A DNA stretch of 64,000 nucleotides from Streptococcus downei MFe28 (GTDB lineage: Bacteria; Bacillota; Bacilli; Lactobacillales; Streptococcaceae), in NCBI RefSeq assembly GCF_900459175.1, contig NZ_UHFA01000002.1, positions 1,984,001 to 2,048,000 on the forward strand. The letters are read 5' to 3'. Within the stretch, counting starts at the first letter, position 1; each line of letters begins with the position of its first letter. The position numbers and the translations under genes are program-made. The notes under the pieces are model-generated. The model ran no database searches. It was given only the letters and a program-made list of their open reading frames with translations, and was not told the origin of the DNA. Below, one piece after another: positions 8,303 through 16,761 of the stretch.

Positions 8303-10132
8303 TTAGGCCATTTCTCCTCTTGTTGTTATGAATTCATTCCCAAACCTATCAATAAAGATATACATCGCTTGACCATCGATATTACTTTCATCAAAAGCAA
8401 TTGAGTGTTCATCATCGAAATCATTATGATAATAAACCTCATCCATATTAAATGCTTTACCATCATAGGATAAATCAATTAAAAGCATTGAAAATGCTTC
8501 AAAGCCATTAACATTATCTTTCCCTTTTAACCGTGAGAGCGACTCAAACGACTTGATGGTCAATTTTTCTCCATCAACTTCAAAATCAACCTTAGGCTTT
8601 CTCTTAAAGTCAAAACCATAAGCATCTACAACAGCATTAACCGAGTCTGTGCCATCGGCTTGGATGGTTCCTACAAAATTTTCGGTAAATTTCTGATACA
8701 TAGAATAAGGAACTCGGAGAATATTAAAGATGGTATCCCATTGCCCATCATTATCAAATTCATCTACAGCAAAGGTGAATTGTCCTTGTGGAGCAATGAT
8801 GAAGACTTCGTCTGGAGCCGTACTTCCTAATCGTAAATAAATTTGTTCTAAGGTACCTTCCGAAATTTTTGCCCCTAATACCTCTAATTCATTAGGAGAA
8901 TAGACCTTTACCAACGAACCATCCTTGATACCATCAAAATCAAACCCTTTGATAGTTTGATAAGAGGGATAAACATTATATAATGCCATGGCGAACTGCT
9001 TCCATTGAGTGCTATCAAAAGAATTTAATTTGTCATTATCATAAAGTCCCGCATCATATACTGTAAATCCTTTATAGCTTTCTAGCCCTAAAATTCTTTT
9101 TTGAATGGTGTAGATAGACAGTATACCTGCATCAACTGTAATCCATCGTCTGCCCAATTTTTCAGCAACAGCCGCAGTTGTCCCAGAACCACCAAAACAA
9201 TCTAAAACTAAGTCCCCTTCATTGGAAGAAACCTTAATAATTCGCTCTAATAATTTTTCAGGTTTTTGAGTTGGGTAACCAACTCTTTCTTTAGCTTGAG
9301 AGTTTATATATGGAATATCCCACACATCACGCATTGTTGACCACCTATAAACTCCATTGCTATCTTCAAAAAATTCTGTATTCGAACCACCATAATTGGT
9401 TATACCTGCTTTCCTCCCTTTAGCCTTAGTATATGATTTTTCTTTTAGTTGATTAAATATTCTATGTTCTGTTTTTGAGTACAATAAAATATCGTCGTGT
9501 TGCTTATTAAATTCTTTTTTCCCTCCTGCTCCTGTACGATAAGACCATATAATGTTATTTATAAATCTTCCTTCTCCAAAAACTTCATCCATAAGTACCT
9601 TAATATAATGTGCTTTATGCCAATCCAAATGAATATAAATAGATCCATCATCAGATAGTACTTCTCGTAACAAAATGAGACGTTTTCTAAGCCATTCTAA
9701 AAATTCTGCGCCAGCTAATTTATCAGAGTAAGCTTTTGCGTCCTTATTTGAGAAGTCTTGTTTAGTGGCAAATGGGGGATCAATATAAACTAGGCGAATC
9801 CCGTCCGTCCCATCAGCATTTTTCAACTCTCCTCTATGTTTCATTTCTACAAGAGTTTTTAATACTTGAAGATTATCACCAAAAATAATTTTATTGAACC
9901 AATCATTTTCAGTAGCTTCACCGAATCTACGATTTTCTTGCAGAGGCGCAGCGAAAGTTTGACTGATAATGGCCTGCTCACTCTCTTTTCCATAGTAAGT
10001 CAGTTCATATTCCTTACGAGACGGCGGAAAGAGAACACGAGCAAATTCAGTAGAGACCTCATTTCCGTTCATAACCTCTTCTTGAGCCTGAGCCAGAAGC
10101 TCCAGCAATTGTTTTTGTCTAATATTATCCAT
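8303..10132 (-). CDS. mod: Type III DNA methyltransferase, Mod subunit
   Basis: 609-residue adenine-N6 methyltransferase. The catalytic IDPPF motif (about 117-121) comes before the SAM-binding LDCFGGSGTTAA motif (about 315-326), the beta-class order found in type III Mod proteins. The region between (about 190-290) should hold the target recognition domain. Mod sets the recognition sequence for both methylation and restriction. No simple sequence repeats of the kind that cause phase variation were seen. First gene of the mod-res operon, with an inverted repeat in its leader (10166-10189). Confidence 0.92.
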   Translation of the reverse strand: MDNIRQKQLLELLAQAQEEVMNGNEVSTEFARVLFPPSRKEYELTYYGKESEQAIISQTFAAPLQENRRFGEATENDWFNKIIFGDNLQVLKTLVEMKHRGELKNADGTDGIRLVYIDPPFATKQDFSNKDAKAYSDKLAGAEFLEWLRKRLILLREVLSDDGSIYIHLDWHKAHYIKVLMDEVFGEGRFINNIIWSYRTGAGGKKEFNKQHDDILLYSKTEHRIFNQLKEKSYTKAKGRKAGITNYGGSNTEFFEDSNGVYRWSTMRDVWDIPYINSQAKERVGYPTQKPEKLLERIIKVSSNEGDLVLDCFGGSGTTAAVAEKLGRRWITVDAGILSIYTIQKRILGLESYKGFTVYDAGLYDNDKLNSFDSTQWKQFAMALYNVYPSYQTIKGFDFDGIKDGSLVKVYSPNELEVLGAKISEGTLEQIYLRLGSTAPDEVFIIAPQGQFTFAVDEFDNDGQWDTIFNILRVPYSMYQKFTENFVGTIQADGTDSVNAVVDAYGFDFKRKPKVDFEVDGEKLTIKSFESLSRLKGKDNVNGFEAFSMLLIDLSYDGKAFNMDEVYYHNDFDDEHSIAFDESNIDGQAMYIFIDRFGNEFITTRGEMA

Positions 10133-10165
10133 AGTTTTCCTCTGTTAAGAGAGACTGTTAGGATT

Positions 10166-10189
10166 CCTTTGTTATGAATATAACAAAGG
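10166..10189 (-). promoter_or_regulatory. Perfect inverted repeat in mod leader
   Basis: CCTTTGTTAT-GAAT-ATAACAAAGG: 10-bp stem and 4-base loop, 34 bases before the mod start. In the mRNA it would be a stable hairpin just upstream of the ribosome binding site, or in DNA a repressor site. There is no following T-run in the gene's direction, so it is not a normal terminator. Confidence 0.5.
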
Positions 10190-10411
10190 AGGCTAGCCTC
10201 GCTTCTTGTTTTTACTTTAAATTGTAGTCTTATTTTACCATATTTGCTTAGTTGTGAAAAAGGGCACTTCTCTGTCATTTCCAACATTCTACACAAATCC
10301 TATTTGACTTTGCAAGCTTTTTGGAATCTTAAGAAAATTGGACAGCTGGGTACTTGGGCTTTTCAAAAAGTGGGCAGCTTTATCCCTATATTTTTGAAGA
10401 TTAAATGACAA

Positions 10412-10439
10412 AAGAAGAAGTTCACCGGAACTCCTTCTT
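10412..10439. terminator. Terminator downstream of mnmM operon
   Basis: Stem AAGAAGAAGTTC / GAACTCCTTCTT with loop ACCG, 8 bases after the mnmM stop. A/T-rich on both sides, so it could work in both directions. The rest of the gap 10190-10411 holds no recognisable gene. Confidence 0.65.
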
Positions 10440-10446
10440 TTTTACT

Positions 10447-10995
10447 TTATGTCAATTTCTCCACCATCACCAAAAACGGCGGGGTATTAACCTGATTGAG
10501 GGGCTGATAAATCATAGCGGTGAAGCGGGTCTGGTCCAGCTGGCTGATATAATCTAGGACGGCGTTTTTTTCTCGGTCACCGCCTTCATGGCCGTAATAA
10601 ATCATAAGAGATAAGCGGCCACCGACTTCAAGACGCTCAAGGATTTTTCCGATTGCAACCAAGGTTGTGTCAGGCTTAGTGATGACAGACTTGTCAGCAC
10701 TTGGAAGGTAGCCAAGATTGAAAATGGCTGCGCGGATGGGCTCGGAGACATACTTATCCAGATTTTCATGACCGTCCAAGATTAGTTCTGCATTGGTGAG
10801 ATGCTGACTCGCCAAACGTTCCTGAGTTTTAGCAAGAGCCTGTTTTTGCACATCAAAAGCGTAGACTTTTTTGACTAATCCAGCCAGAAAAGCTGTGTCA
10901 TTGCCATTTCCCATCGTGGCATCAACAGCGATGGCTTCTTTAGCTAAAACCTCTGCCAAAAAATCATGGGAGAGCTGCAAAGGCCGTTTGATCAT
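10447..10995 (-). CDS. mnmM: tRNA mnm5s2U34 methyltransferase MnmM (YtqB)
   Basis: 182-residue class I SAM methyltransferase with motif I VDATMGNGNDTAFLA (about 24-38) and FNLGYLPSADK as the catalytic-site motif. This is the YtqB family, which in Bacillus subtilis methylates the aminomethyl group at wobble uridine 34 of certain tRNAs. Length is typical. Its start overlaps the end of the GIY-YIG gene by 4 bases, and ytqA lies just upstream, the same ytqA-ytqB pairing as in Bacillus. Probably transcribed as one operon. Confidence 0.85.
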   Translation of the reverse strand: MIKRPLQLSHDFLAEVLAKEAIAVDATMGNGNDTAFLAGLVKKVYAFDVQKQALAKTQERLASQHLTNAELILDGHENLDKYVSEPIRAAIFNLGYLPSADKSVITKPDTTLVAIGKILERLEVGGRLSLMIYYGHEGGDREKNAVLDYISQLDQTRFTAMIYQPLNQVNTPPFLVMVEKLT

Positions 10996-11387
10996 AAGTT
11001 TTCGTCTCCTGTTAAAAATTGTCTGACCCTAGCTTGTTTGTCCTCATCAGAAACAACTCTATCACTAATTCCACTTTGCAATAAAGGTTGTTTACTCTTT
11101 ACCAATTCTTTTTCTTTATTTTTGCGCAAACTTTCTTCTGCAATTGTTTCATACAATTCAAATCGTAAGGCAAGCGATGAATCATCTAATAAAGCGCTCG
11201 TCAATCCAAGGTAAATTGGCTCCCTACTCACTTTCCCCAGATGCTGACTGCACCTTTCAATAACACAGGTAGATTCGCCAATATAGAGCAACCGAGATCG
11301 CCCCTCTTTTTCTAAATAAATGCTATATATTCCAGCTTCAACGGCTTGATTAATCTGATTTTCAAAAAATTCAACTCTCAGTTTCAT
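10992..11387 (-). CDS. GIY-YIG domain protein
   Basis: 131 residues with a GIY-YIG nuclease fold near the N-terminus: AGIYSIYLEKE for the first strand and LLYIGESTCVIERCSQH for the second, with the arginine of the active site. The C-terminal half is Lys/Glu-rich. The family includes small DNA-structure nucleases of unproved role. It sits between ytqA (6 bp away) and mnmM (4-bp overlap), so it is co-transcribed with tRNA modification genes, though no functional link is known. Confidence 0.75.
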   Translation of the reverse strand: MKLRVEFFENQINQAVEAGIYSIYLEKEGRSRLLYIGESTCVIERCSQHLGKVSREPIYLGLTSALLDDSSLALRFELYETIAEESLRKNKEKELVKSKQPLLQSGISDRVVSDEDKQARVRQFLTGDENL

Positions 11388-11392
11388 TTTTG

Positions 11393-12319
11393 CTATCCTT
11401 CCACCTTACAGCCCTGATAGGACCCCCGTTTTTCCATTTCACGGTCAATGGCATTGAGAACTTCCCATTTATTGAGGCTCCACATGGGGCCAATCAGCAT
11501 TTCTCGAGGCGCATCCCCCGTAATCCGGTGGATAACCATGTCCTTGGGAATGATTTCCAACTGGTCACAGATAATGGAGACATACTCCTCTTGACTGAGC
11601 AGGTGCAGGCGACCCTCATGATAATCCCTTTGCATTCTGGTATTGGTCATCAGGTGAAGCAAATGAAGTTTAATCCCGTCAATATCATTATCCGTCACAC
11701 AGCGACGAACATTTTCCACCATCATCTCGTGCGTTTCCCCGGGCAGACCGTTGATCAGGTGGGAGACAATTTCTACCTTGGGAGCTAATTCCCTGACTCG
11801 TTTGACGGTATCCACATAGAGCTGATAGCTATGAGCCCGATTAATCAGCTTGGAGGTCGCCTCATAGGTGGTCTGCAGACCCAATTCCAGAGTCACGTGC
11901 ATCCGCTCTGAGAGCTCCGCTAGATAGGCAATGGTCTCATCAGGTAGGCAATCGGGTCTAGTCCCAATATTGATTCCAACCACCCCAGGCTCATTGATAG
12001 CCTGTTCGTAGCGCTCGCGAATGACCTTAACCTTATCGTGGGTATTGGTAAAATTTTGGAAGTAAACCAAATATTTATTGACCTCTGGCCACTTGCGGTG
12101 CATGAAGTCAATTTCCTTGTAAAATTGCTCCCGAATAGGAAGTTCCGGAGCAACAATGGCATCACCCGAACCCGAAACAGTACAGAAGGTACAGCCCCCA
12201 TGGGCCACCGTCCCATCACGATTGGGACAATCAAAGCCCGCATCAATCGGTAATTTAAAAATCTTTTGCCCAAAAATCTTGCGGTAATAATTGTTGAGCG
12301 TATTGTAACGTTTTTCCAT
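11393..12319 (-). CDS. ytqA: Radical SAM protein YtqA (TIGR01212 family)
   Basis: 308 residues. CPNRDGTVAHGGCTFC (about 29-44) carries the cysteines for the 4Fe-4S cluster of a radical SAM enzyme; GINIGTRPDCLPDE and LELGLQTTYEATSKLINR are hallmarks of the YtqA/TIGR01212 group, related to Elp3-type enzymes. The reaction is not established, though conserved linkage to mnmM points to tRNA modification. ATG at 12319 (MEKRYNTLNNYYRK). First gene of the ytqA / GIY-YIG / mnmM operon. Confidence 0.85.
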   Translation of the reverse strand: MEKRYNTLNNYYRKIFGQKIFKLPIDAGFDCPNRDGTVAHGGCTFCTVSGSGDAIVAPELPIREQFYKEIDFMHRKWPEVNKYLVYFQNFTNTHDKVKVIRERYEQAINEPGVVGINIGTRPDCLPDETIAYLAELSERMHVTLELGLQTTYEATSKLINRAHSYQLYVDTVKRVRELAPKVEIVSHLINGLPGETHEMMVENVRRCVTDNDIDGIKLHLLHLMTNTRMQRDYHEGRLHLLSQEEYVSIICDQLEIIPKDMVIHRITGDAPREMLIGPMWSLNKWEVLNAIDREMEKRGSYQGCKVEG

Positions 12320-12518
12320 AGTTCCTATTATACCATTTTCACTTTTGAGACCAAAATTGGCCGACCAGTACAGATGACAGTGGCTAGCTTAAGAAAGTCC
12401 CTCAAGAATAATGAAGGAACCCCAGAAAATAGGGCAAGCTTAAGGTGCCAAAGCCAATTTACAAAGTTCTTCAAGGACAGCAAAAAAAGGGGCCTAGCCC
12501 CTTAAAATCAAGCTAGAA

Positions 12519-13336
12519 TTAACGAGCTAAAGCCTTCCGAATCCTAGCTTCATGAATCATGATATAAATTAAGAGCAAGGCTGCCAGTCCACAGGCGCTG
12601 TAAATAACGATATTACTAGCCACCCAGCCAAATTTGGCTACAAGAATCCCAATCAGGGCCGTGGCCGAGGTTTCCCCAAAGATGTATTGGAAAAAGCCAA
12701 TGAAACCTGTTGACGAACCGACCGCAAACTTGGGAACGACTTCATTAACCATGAATCCTACCAAGGTCAAGGGGGCATAAATCAGACTCCCCATAATAAA
12801 AAGCTAGCCAACTGAACAACAGCGACACAGCAAAAAGCACCAGCATTATGGGCCGAAGACCAGATGGCAAAGATTGTCCCCCGCAATCGTTTGCCCCACC
12901 AAAGTTGAATGGTCCGCTGACAGGCTGCTGCCCCCATGCCTTGAGCAATGGACATGATTAACATCAGGGCCATCATGATATAGAAATTTCTAGTGGCCCC
13001 TAGACCAATATTTAAAACTGCCGAGACAATGAGACCAGTCGCCAAATAACGAATGGTATTACTCTTATCACTAAGAGCCCCCATAAAGAGCTTGGAAATG
13101 GCATAGCCAACCCCGAAGCAAGACAAAACCAGACCAATCTGAGCCGTCGTATAGCCATAAGCCTTCATAATATCGTTTTGCTCTGTTGTAAAGATCAAGC
13201 GAATAATGTAGTAGCCAATGTAACCCAGACAGAGAGCTGCCAGAACACCTGTTTGATGCCAACGATAGCTGGATTTTATCCTATGGTCAGGAATCTTTTC
13301 AGTCGAGTCCAGTGCTGGTTGTAAAAATGGAAACAT
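12519..13336 (-). pseudogene. uhpT: Hexose-phosphate / glycerol-3-phosphate MFS transporter, internally deleted
   Basis: Two parts of a UhpT/GlpT-type organophosphate:Pi antiporter. The N-terminal 184 residues (12782-13336; IGYYIIRLIF, FMGALSDKSNTIRYLATG, RTIQLWWGKRLRGTIFAIW) end near QLASFLLWG. The C-terminal 91 residues resume in another frame (12519-12794; LVGFMVNEVVPKFAVGSSTG). About 275 residues of an expected 440-460 are left, so roughly 170 middle residues are deleted with a frame change at about 12785-12800. The streptococcal uhpT name is inferred from family resemblance. No working transporter is expected. Confidence 0.75.
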
Positions 13337-13517
13337 AAGAACCTCCTTCTAGCAACAAAGAGAGTCCTCATCTCCACTCCTGAATACGCCTACATTTTAG
13401 TCCTTCTCCTTCTGCACTTCAATGTCCCGTTGGGAAATATGACCAAAAAGAAATATTTCTCATTATTATCCAGCGCATGACAAAAAAGAAGTAAGACAGA
13501 ATTTTGCCAACAAAAAA

Positions 13518-13542
13518 GATTGTTAGAAACGAGCTAACAATC
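13518..13542 (-). terminator. Terminator downstream of PAP2 gene
   Basis: GATTGTTAG / CTAACAATC stem with a 7-base loop, followed on the minus strand by a T6 run. About 170 bases after the PAP2 stop. The rest of the 375-bp gap 13337-13711 shows no gene. Confidence 0.6.
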
Positions 13543-13711
13543 CAATAAATTTTTCACCTAAACTTTATCATAGAGCAGGTATTTTGTGCTTTTTGGGGGT
13601 TTTCATAAAAAATCGCTATGGTCCTGCCATCGATTTTCTTGTCCTACTCCCACTATTTAAAAGTGGCTCTGTTAGAACCTAGATTTCAACCCCAAACAAA
13701 TAGGGGCAAGC

Positions 13712-14353
13712 TCAATTTTGCTTATGCTTAAACCGCCACTCAAAACGGAGCTCGTCATAAAATGGAAAGACGAGATTGAGAATCCCATAGCCAAGAACAA
13801 AACTAGCTAGAACATCGGTCGGGTAATGCACCCCTAGATAAATCCTAGACAGACCGATTAGTAGAATGGCCAGCCCCAGCAGGAACTCCACGAGGTAGCG
13901 AGCATCTTTTCGTTTAATACGCTGGTGAGCAATAATAATCATGCTCCCTACAATTAACATCAGCACCAGGGAATGAGCACTCGGGAAAGAGTAACCCGTT
14001 TCCACCACTAAATGCTTAATAGAAGGACGAGGGCGTTGGTAGAGATTTTTTAAAGTGAGCACTAAAACGAGGTCAACAACCCCCATAAAAGCTAAAAGTC
14101 CCGCTTCTATATACCATTTTCTACCAATAAAGAAGCCAGCTACCACTACAAATAAAACCAGTAAGGTTGACGAATGCGTGATAGTCCTAAAGAAGGTTGT
14201 CAGGGGAGCCGGTAAATCACCCCGAATAGCAGACTGGACAGCTCGGTCAAAACCTTGAAGCGTTCTGGGATCGAACTTGACAATATAACCTAAAATAACA
14301 AAGATTAAGGCCGCAAAGCTGGCCCGAATAAAATACTTTTGACGATTATGCAT
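13712..14353 (-). CDS. PAP2 superfamily membrane phosphatase
   Basis: 213 residues, about six membrane segments. The acid-phosphatase triad is complete: KNLYQRPRPS (C1), GYSFPSAHS (C2) and SRIYLGVHYPTDVLA (C3). Membrane PAP2 enzymes of this size include undecaprenyl-diphosphatases (BcrC/PgpB type) that recycle the cell-wall lipid carrier, and phosphatidylglycerol-phosphatases; which one applies cannot be told. It lies 21 bp behind ribU in the same direction, so it is probably read from the riboswitch-controlled transcript too. Confidence 0.85.
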   Translation of the reverse strand: MHNRQKYFIRASFAALIFVILGYIVKFDPRTLQGFDRAVQSAIRGDLPAPLTTFFRTITHSSTLLVLFVVVAGFFIGRKWYIEAGLLAFMGVVDLVLVLTLKNLYQRPRPSIKHLVVETGYSFPSAHSLVLMLIVGSMIIIAHQRIKRKDARYLVEFLLGLAILLIGLSRIYLGVHYPTDVLASFVLGYGILNLVFPFYDELRFEWRFKHKQN

Positions 14354-14374
14354 GGTGCTATTATACCACAGCCT

Positions 14375-14944
14375 TTATAATTTGGCGATAAGGGGCTTGA
14401 TGACCAGATAGAGCAGATAAAAGCCAAGGGCAAAAATGAGACCTTCCAGCAGGTTAAAAGGAAGCACCATGGCAAAAAGATAATTGGCCAGACCTAGGAT
14501 AGCCTTAATATCAAAGCCAGCAAACTTGGCATAAAGAGGCACAGCATAGACATAATTTAAAATCAACATGGAAGCTGTTAAAGCTAAGGTCCCAATGAGA
14601 GAGCCTAGGATATAGGATTTGATGGTTTGCTTTTTCTTCCAAGTCAGACCCAAGGCTAAGACAAAGAAACCAAGGGCGATATAGTTCATGGGCATACCAA
14701 TCAGGGTACCAACTCCCCCATTATGCAAGATTAACTTGAGAATGGTTCGCAGGGTTAAAACGGCAAAAGCCGACTTTATATCAAAAATCGCTAGAGCCAC
14801 CAGAACTGGTAAAATCGAGAAATCCAGTAGCAAGAAATTTGCCCCTGGAATCAGCGGAAAGCTGACATACATAAGTAAAAAAGATACGGCCGACAAGATA
14901 GCGATATAGGCTAAACGACGCGTTGACTTAATAGATGTTGACAT
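14375..14944 (-). CDS. ribU: Riboflavin ECF transporter S component RibU
   Basis: About 190 residues, six hydrophobic segments, matching the S component that captures riboflavin for an energy-coupling-factor transporter (LLDFSILPVLVALAIF, LHNGGVGTLIGMPMNYIA and LPFNLLEGLIFALGFY are typical of RibU). ATG at 14944 is chosen because GGAGGAA lies 6 bases upstream; an in-frame TTG at 14959 overlaps that site. Expression is controlled by an FMN riboswitch (15062-15191) and a hairpin that covers the ribosome binding site (14953-14980). Confidence 0.92.
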   Translation of the reverse strand: MSTSIKSTRRLAYIAILSAVSFLLMYVSFPLIPGANFLLLDFSILPVLVALAIFDIKSAFAVLTLRTILKLILHNGGVGTLIGMPMNYIALGFFVLALGLTWKKKQTIKSYILGSLIGTLALTASMLILNYVYAVPLYAKFAGFDIKAILGLANYLFAMVLPFNLLEGLIFALGFYLLYLVIKPLIAKL

Positions 14945-14952
14945 AAAAAATT

Positions 14953-14980
14953 CCTCCAATTTGTTGCAAATTGAAGGAGG
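14953..14980 (-). promoter_or_regulatory. RBS-sequestering hairpin of ribU
   Basis: In the mRNA, CCTCC...CAATTTG pairs with CAAATTGGAGG, the second arm being the ribU Shine-Dalgarno sequence. The stem is 7 bp plus about 5 bp across a small bulge. It is the likely expression platform by which FMN binding upstream shuts off translation. Confidence 0.65.
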
Positions 14981-15061
14981 CTAAGCATTTTTTCAACAAA
15001 AGAAAAATCAAGCCGACTAGGTCTATCCCCAGCTCAAAAATCTTTTGTAGCAGAAAAAAAC

Positions 15062-15191
15062 TTGTCTCCTCCCTTCCAGACTTTACTGTCGGTTGTGGAT
15101 TTGCACCACATCAACCCCGTAGGGTTCGCGGACTTCTGCTTTCTTTGAAGCCGTCACCGCCGGTCGGGAATTTCACCCTGCCCTGAAGACA
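15062..15191 (-). promoter_or_regulatory. FMN riboswitch (RFN element)
   Basis: On the minus strand the consensus blocks appear in order: GTCTTCAGGGCAGGGTG, CCCGACCGGCGGT, AGTCCGCGA, GATGTGGTGCAAATCCAC, AACCGACAGT and GTCTGGAAGGGAGGAGAC. This is a full six-stem aptamer, about 130 nt, ending 118 bases before the ribU start. It senses FMN and lowers ribU expression when FMN is plentiful. Confidence 0.95.
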
Positions 15192-15238
15192 CCTATAGAA
15201 TAGCAAAAAATGTCCAGGAAGGCAAGATTATAAGACTT

Positions 15239-15519
15239 ATACTCTTCAAAAATCAAAACTATCCATCGTTAACTCACTTTGCCGTACCTGCTGAGGAAAG
15301 CGAAGCTTTCCCTATTTCCAACCTCAAAAGGTCTCCCAGACCTTTTGAGCTGCCTGCAGTTCGTGCGACGCAGAACAAAGTTGGTCGATTTCACCAATTT
15401 TGCGAGGTTAGTAAGGGAGCTAGGCAATCGCTGTGGAGATTGCCGTTAGCTATCAAGCCACTAGAGTGGCTGATAGCTTTGCTCCTTGCCTTGGCTATTT
15501 TTGATTTTTATTGAGTATT
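15239..15519 (+). repeat. MITE-like palindromic repeat, long copy
   Basis: About 281 bp with imperfect terminal inverted repeats (ATACTCTTCAAAAATCAAAA at the left, complement of ATACTCAATAAAAATCAAAA at the right). The outer parts match the 103-bp copies at 48378 and 54690. The middle, absent from those, contains several hairpins: AAAAGGTCT/AGACCTTTT, GCAATC/GATTGC and AGCTATCAAGCCACT/AGTGGCTGATAGCT. No open reading frame. The gap between riboswitch and XRE gene is otherwise empty. Confidence 0.8.
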
Positions 15520-15581
15520 AAAAACCAGTGACCTTCTAAAATCTCTCCTTCATCCGGAATTTACAAAAAAATGTAAAATTC

Positions 15582-15612
15582 CCTTGACAAATAAAGTCAA
15601 GGAAACTATACT
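15582..15612 (+). promoter_or_regulatory. Promoter and operator of XRE gene
   Basis: TTGACA (15584-15589), 17-bp spacer, TATACT (15607-15612). The -35 box is inside a perfect inverted repeat CCTTGAC-AAATAAA-GTCAAGG (15582-15602), a likely binding site for the XRE regulator itself. Confidence 0.75.
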
Positions 15613-15656
15613 TAATTTGTAAAGTTAACTTAACGTAATTTGGGAGACACATCGTT

Positions 15657-15866
15657 ATGAAGAATCACATTCAACAACTAAGAAAGGCTCAGAAGCTGAG
15701 CCAAGCTGAACTGGCGAGCCACCTTGGGGTTACTCGCCAAACCATCATCTCTTTGGAGAAAGGCCGCTACACAGCTTCGCTGGAATTGGCCTTTAAAATC
15801 GCTCGTTTCTTTAACCTGAGCATCGAAGAGATTTTTATCTATGAGGAGGAAGAAAAGGATACTTAA
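15657..15866 (+). CDS. XRE family transcriptional regulator (YozG-like)
   Basis: 69 residues that are almost entirely one helix-turn-helix: IQQLRKAQKLSQAELASHLG, then VTRQTIISLEKGRYTASLEL and a closing acidic helix. Such short Cro/C1-type regulators usually repress their own promoter and a following membrane-protein gene; here a four-helix membrane protein follows at 16123 and a palindrome overlaps the -35 box. The ligand is unknown. Confidence 0.85.
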   Translation: MKNHIQQLRKAQKLSQAELASHLGVTRQTIISLEKGRYTASLELAFKIARFFNLSIEEIFIYEEEEKDT

Positions 15867-16122
15867 ATCACTAGCCAATAAGGCTACAAGTCAAAAAGAA
15901 TTCAAAAATCATTGACCAATTATATGACGCTACAAGCCGCTTACGCACTCCTTCTTCTGGAACCCCTATCGTTTTCAGACGATAACAAGGGACTTAAACT
16001 CTTGCTCTTGGGTGTGGAAATGGTCTGCTATGATATTATTTACAGAGCACATCTCTCAAGGGGTTCCAGCCGTCTCGCTCATTACTATCAAAAATTCCAC
16101 TAATACCATTAAGGAGATTATC

Positions 16123-16563
16123 ATGTTAAAAGATCTACTAAAACCAAATTCTAAAATGTCCAAAAAATCTTACAAGACATACCTACTCATCTATAGCATT
16201 AGCCTAATAGCTATTGGGGGTATTATTGCTTTGACCTCCGCCTCAATGACCCAAGATAAATACTTTGGTTATGGCCTAAGTACAGGCCTAATCCTGGGAG
16301 CCCTAATCGTAATTTACCGTACCCTTAGCCAAAAGCAATTTGAAAAATTATATTTAGATGCCTTTGATGAACGCAATCAATTTATCAACTCCCTCTGCTA
16401 TAAGCTTATCTTTGTCCTAGAATTACTTATTCTAATGCTGACCTTCCTTATCAATCTCTATATCCCCCTCCACTTTAATTTTGAAAGAGTCCTGACATGG
16501 TCTTTGATTTTTCTGGCTTATGGCTACCTCATCATTCGCACCATCCTTCGCAAACTCGTATAA
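16123..16563 (+). CDS. Membrane protein paired with XRE regulator
   Basis: 146 residues; hydrophobic segments near 23-41, 52-70, 95-115 and 122-140, with a conserved-looking FDERNQFINSL loop. ATG at 16123 is preceded by AAGGAG; longer in-frame starts have no such site. The DERN-type loop is shared with DUF3796/DUF6773-like proteins that sit behind YozG regulators, but the role is unknown. The 256-bp gap before it shows no convincing gene, although it may hold a decayed relative. Confidence 0.65.
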   Translation: MLKDLLKPNSKMSKKSYKTYLLIYSISLIAIGGIIALTSASMTQDKYFGYGLSTGLILGALIVIYRTLSQKQFEKLYLDAFDERNQFINSLCYKLIFVLELLILMLTFLINLYIPLHFNFERVLTWSLIFLAYGYLIIRTILRKLV

Positions 16564-16640
16564 GGACTTTCAAGGCTAGTTTTTTACCAAAGCCAGCCTC
16601 AAGCGCATTCTACTACTGCAATTTTCCTTTATTAAACGAT

Positions 16641-16675
16641 AAAAATCTCGAACCGATTTGGCTCGAGATTTTTAT
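16641..16675 (+). terminator. Terminator after membrane protein gene
   Basis: AAAATCTCGA / TCGAGATTTT stem with an 11-nt loop and T-rich tail, about 80 bases after the stop. Confidence 0.65.
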
Positions 16676-16761
16676 CCTTCTCCCTAGTTTATCTGGTAGG
16701 AAATACGGGGTTAAGATTTGTTGTGGCAGAGAAAGAGAGTGGAGAGCCCGTCTCCGCTAGA

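Noticed and set aside
10069..10296. Possible 75-residue gene upstream of mod
   Set aside because: Runs through the leader hairpin and overlaps the mod start in another frame, without a ribosome binding site or a protein-like sequence.
11390..12505. Plus-strand open frames opposite ytqA
   Set aside because: They mirror the codon pattern of the conserved ytqA gene; no RBS and no family resemblance.
15867..16122. 63-residue frame between the XRE gene and the membrane protein
   Set aside because: No ribosome binding site and no coherent protein pattern; at most a decayed gene.
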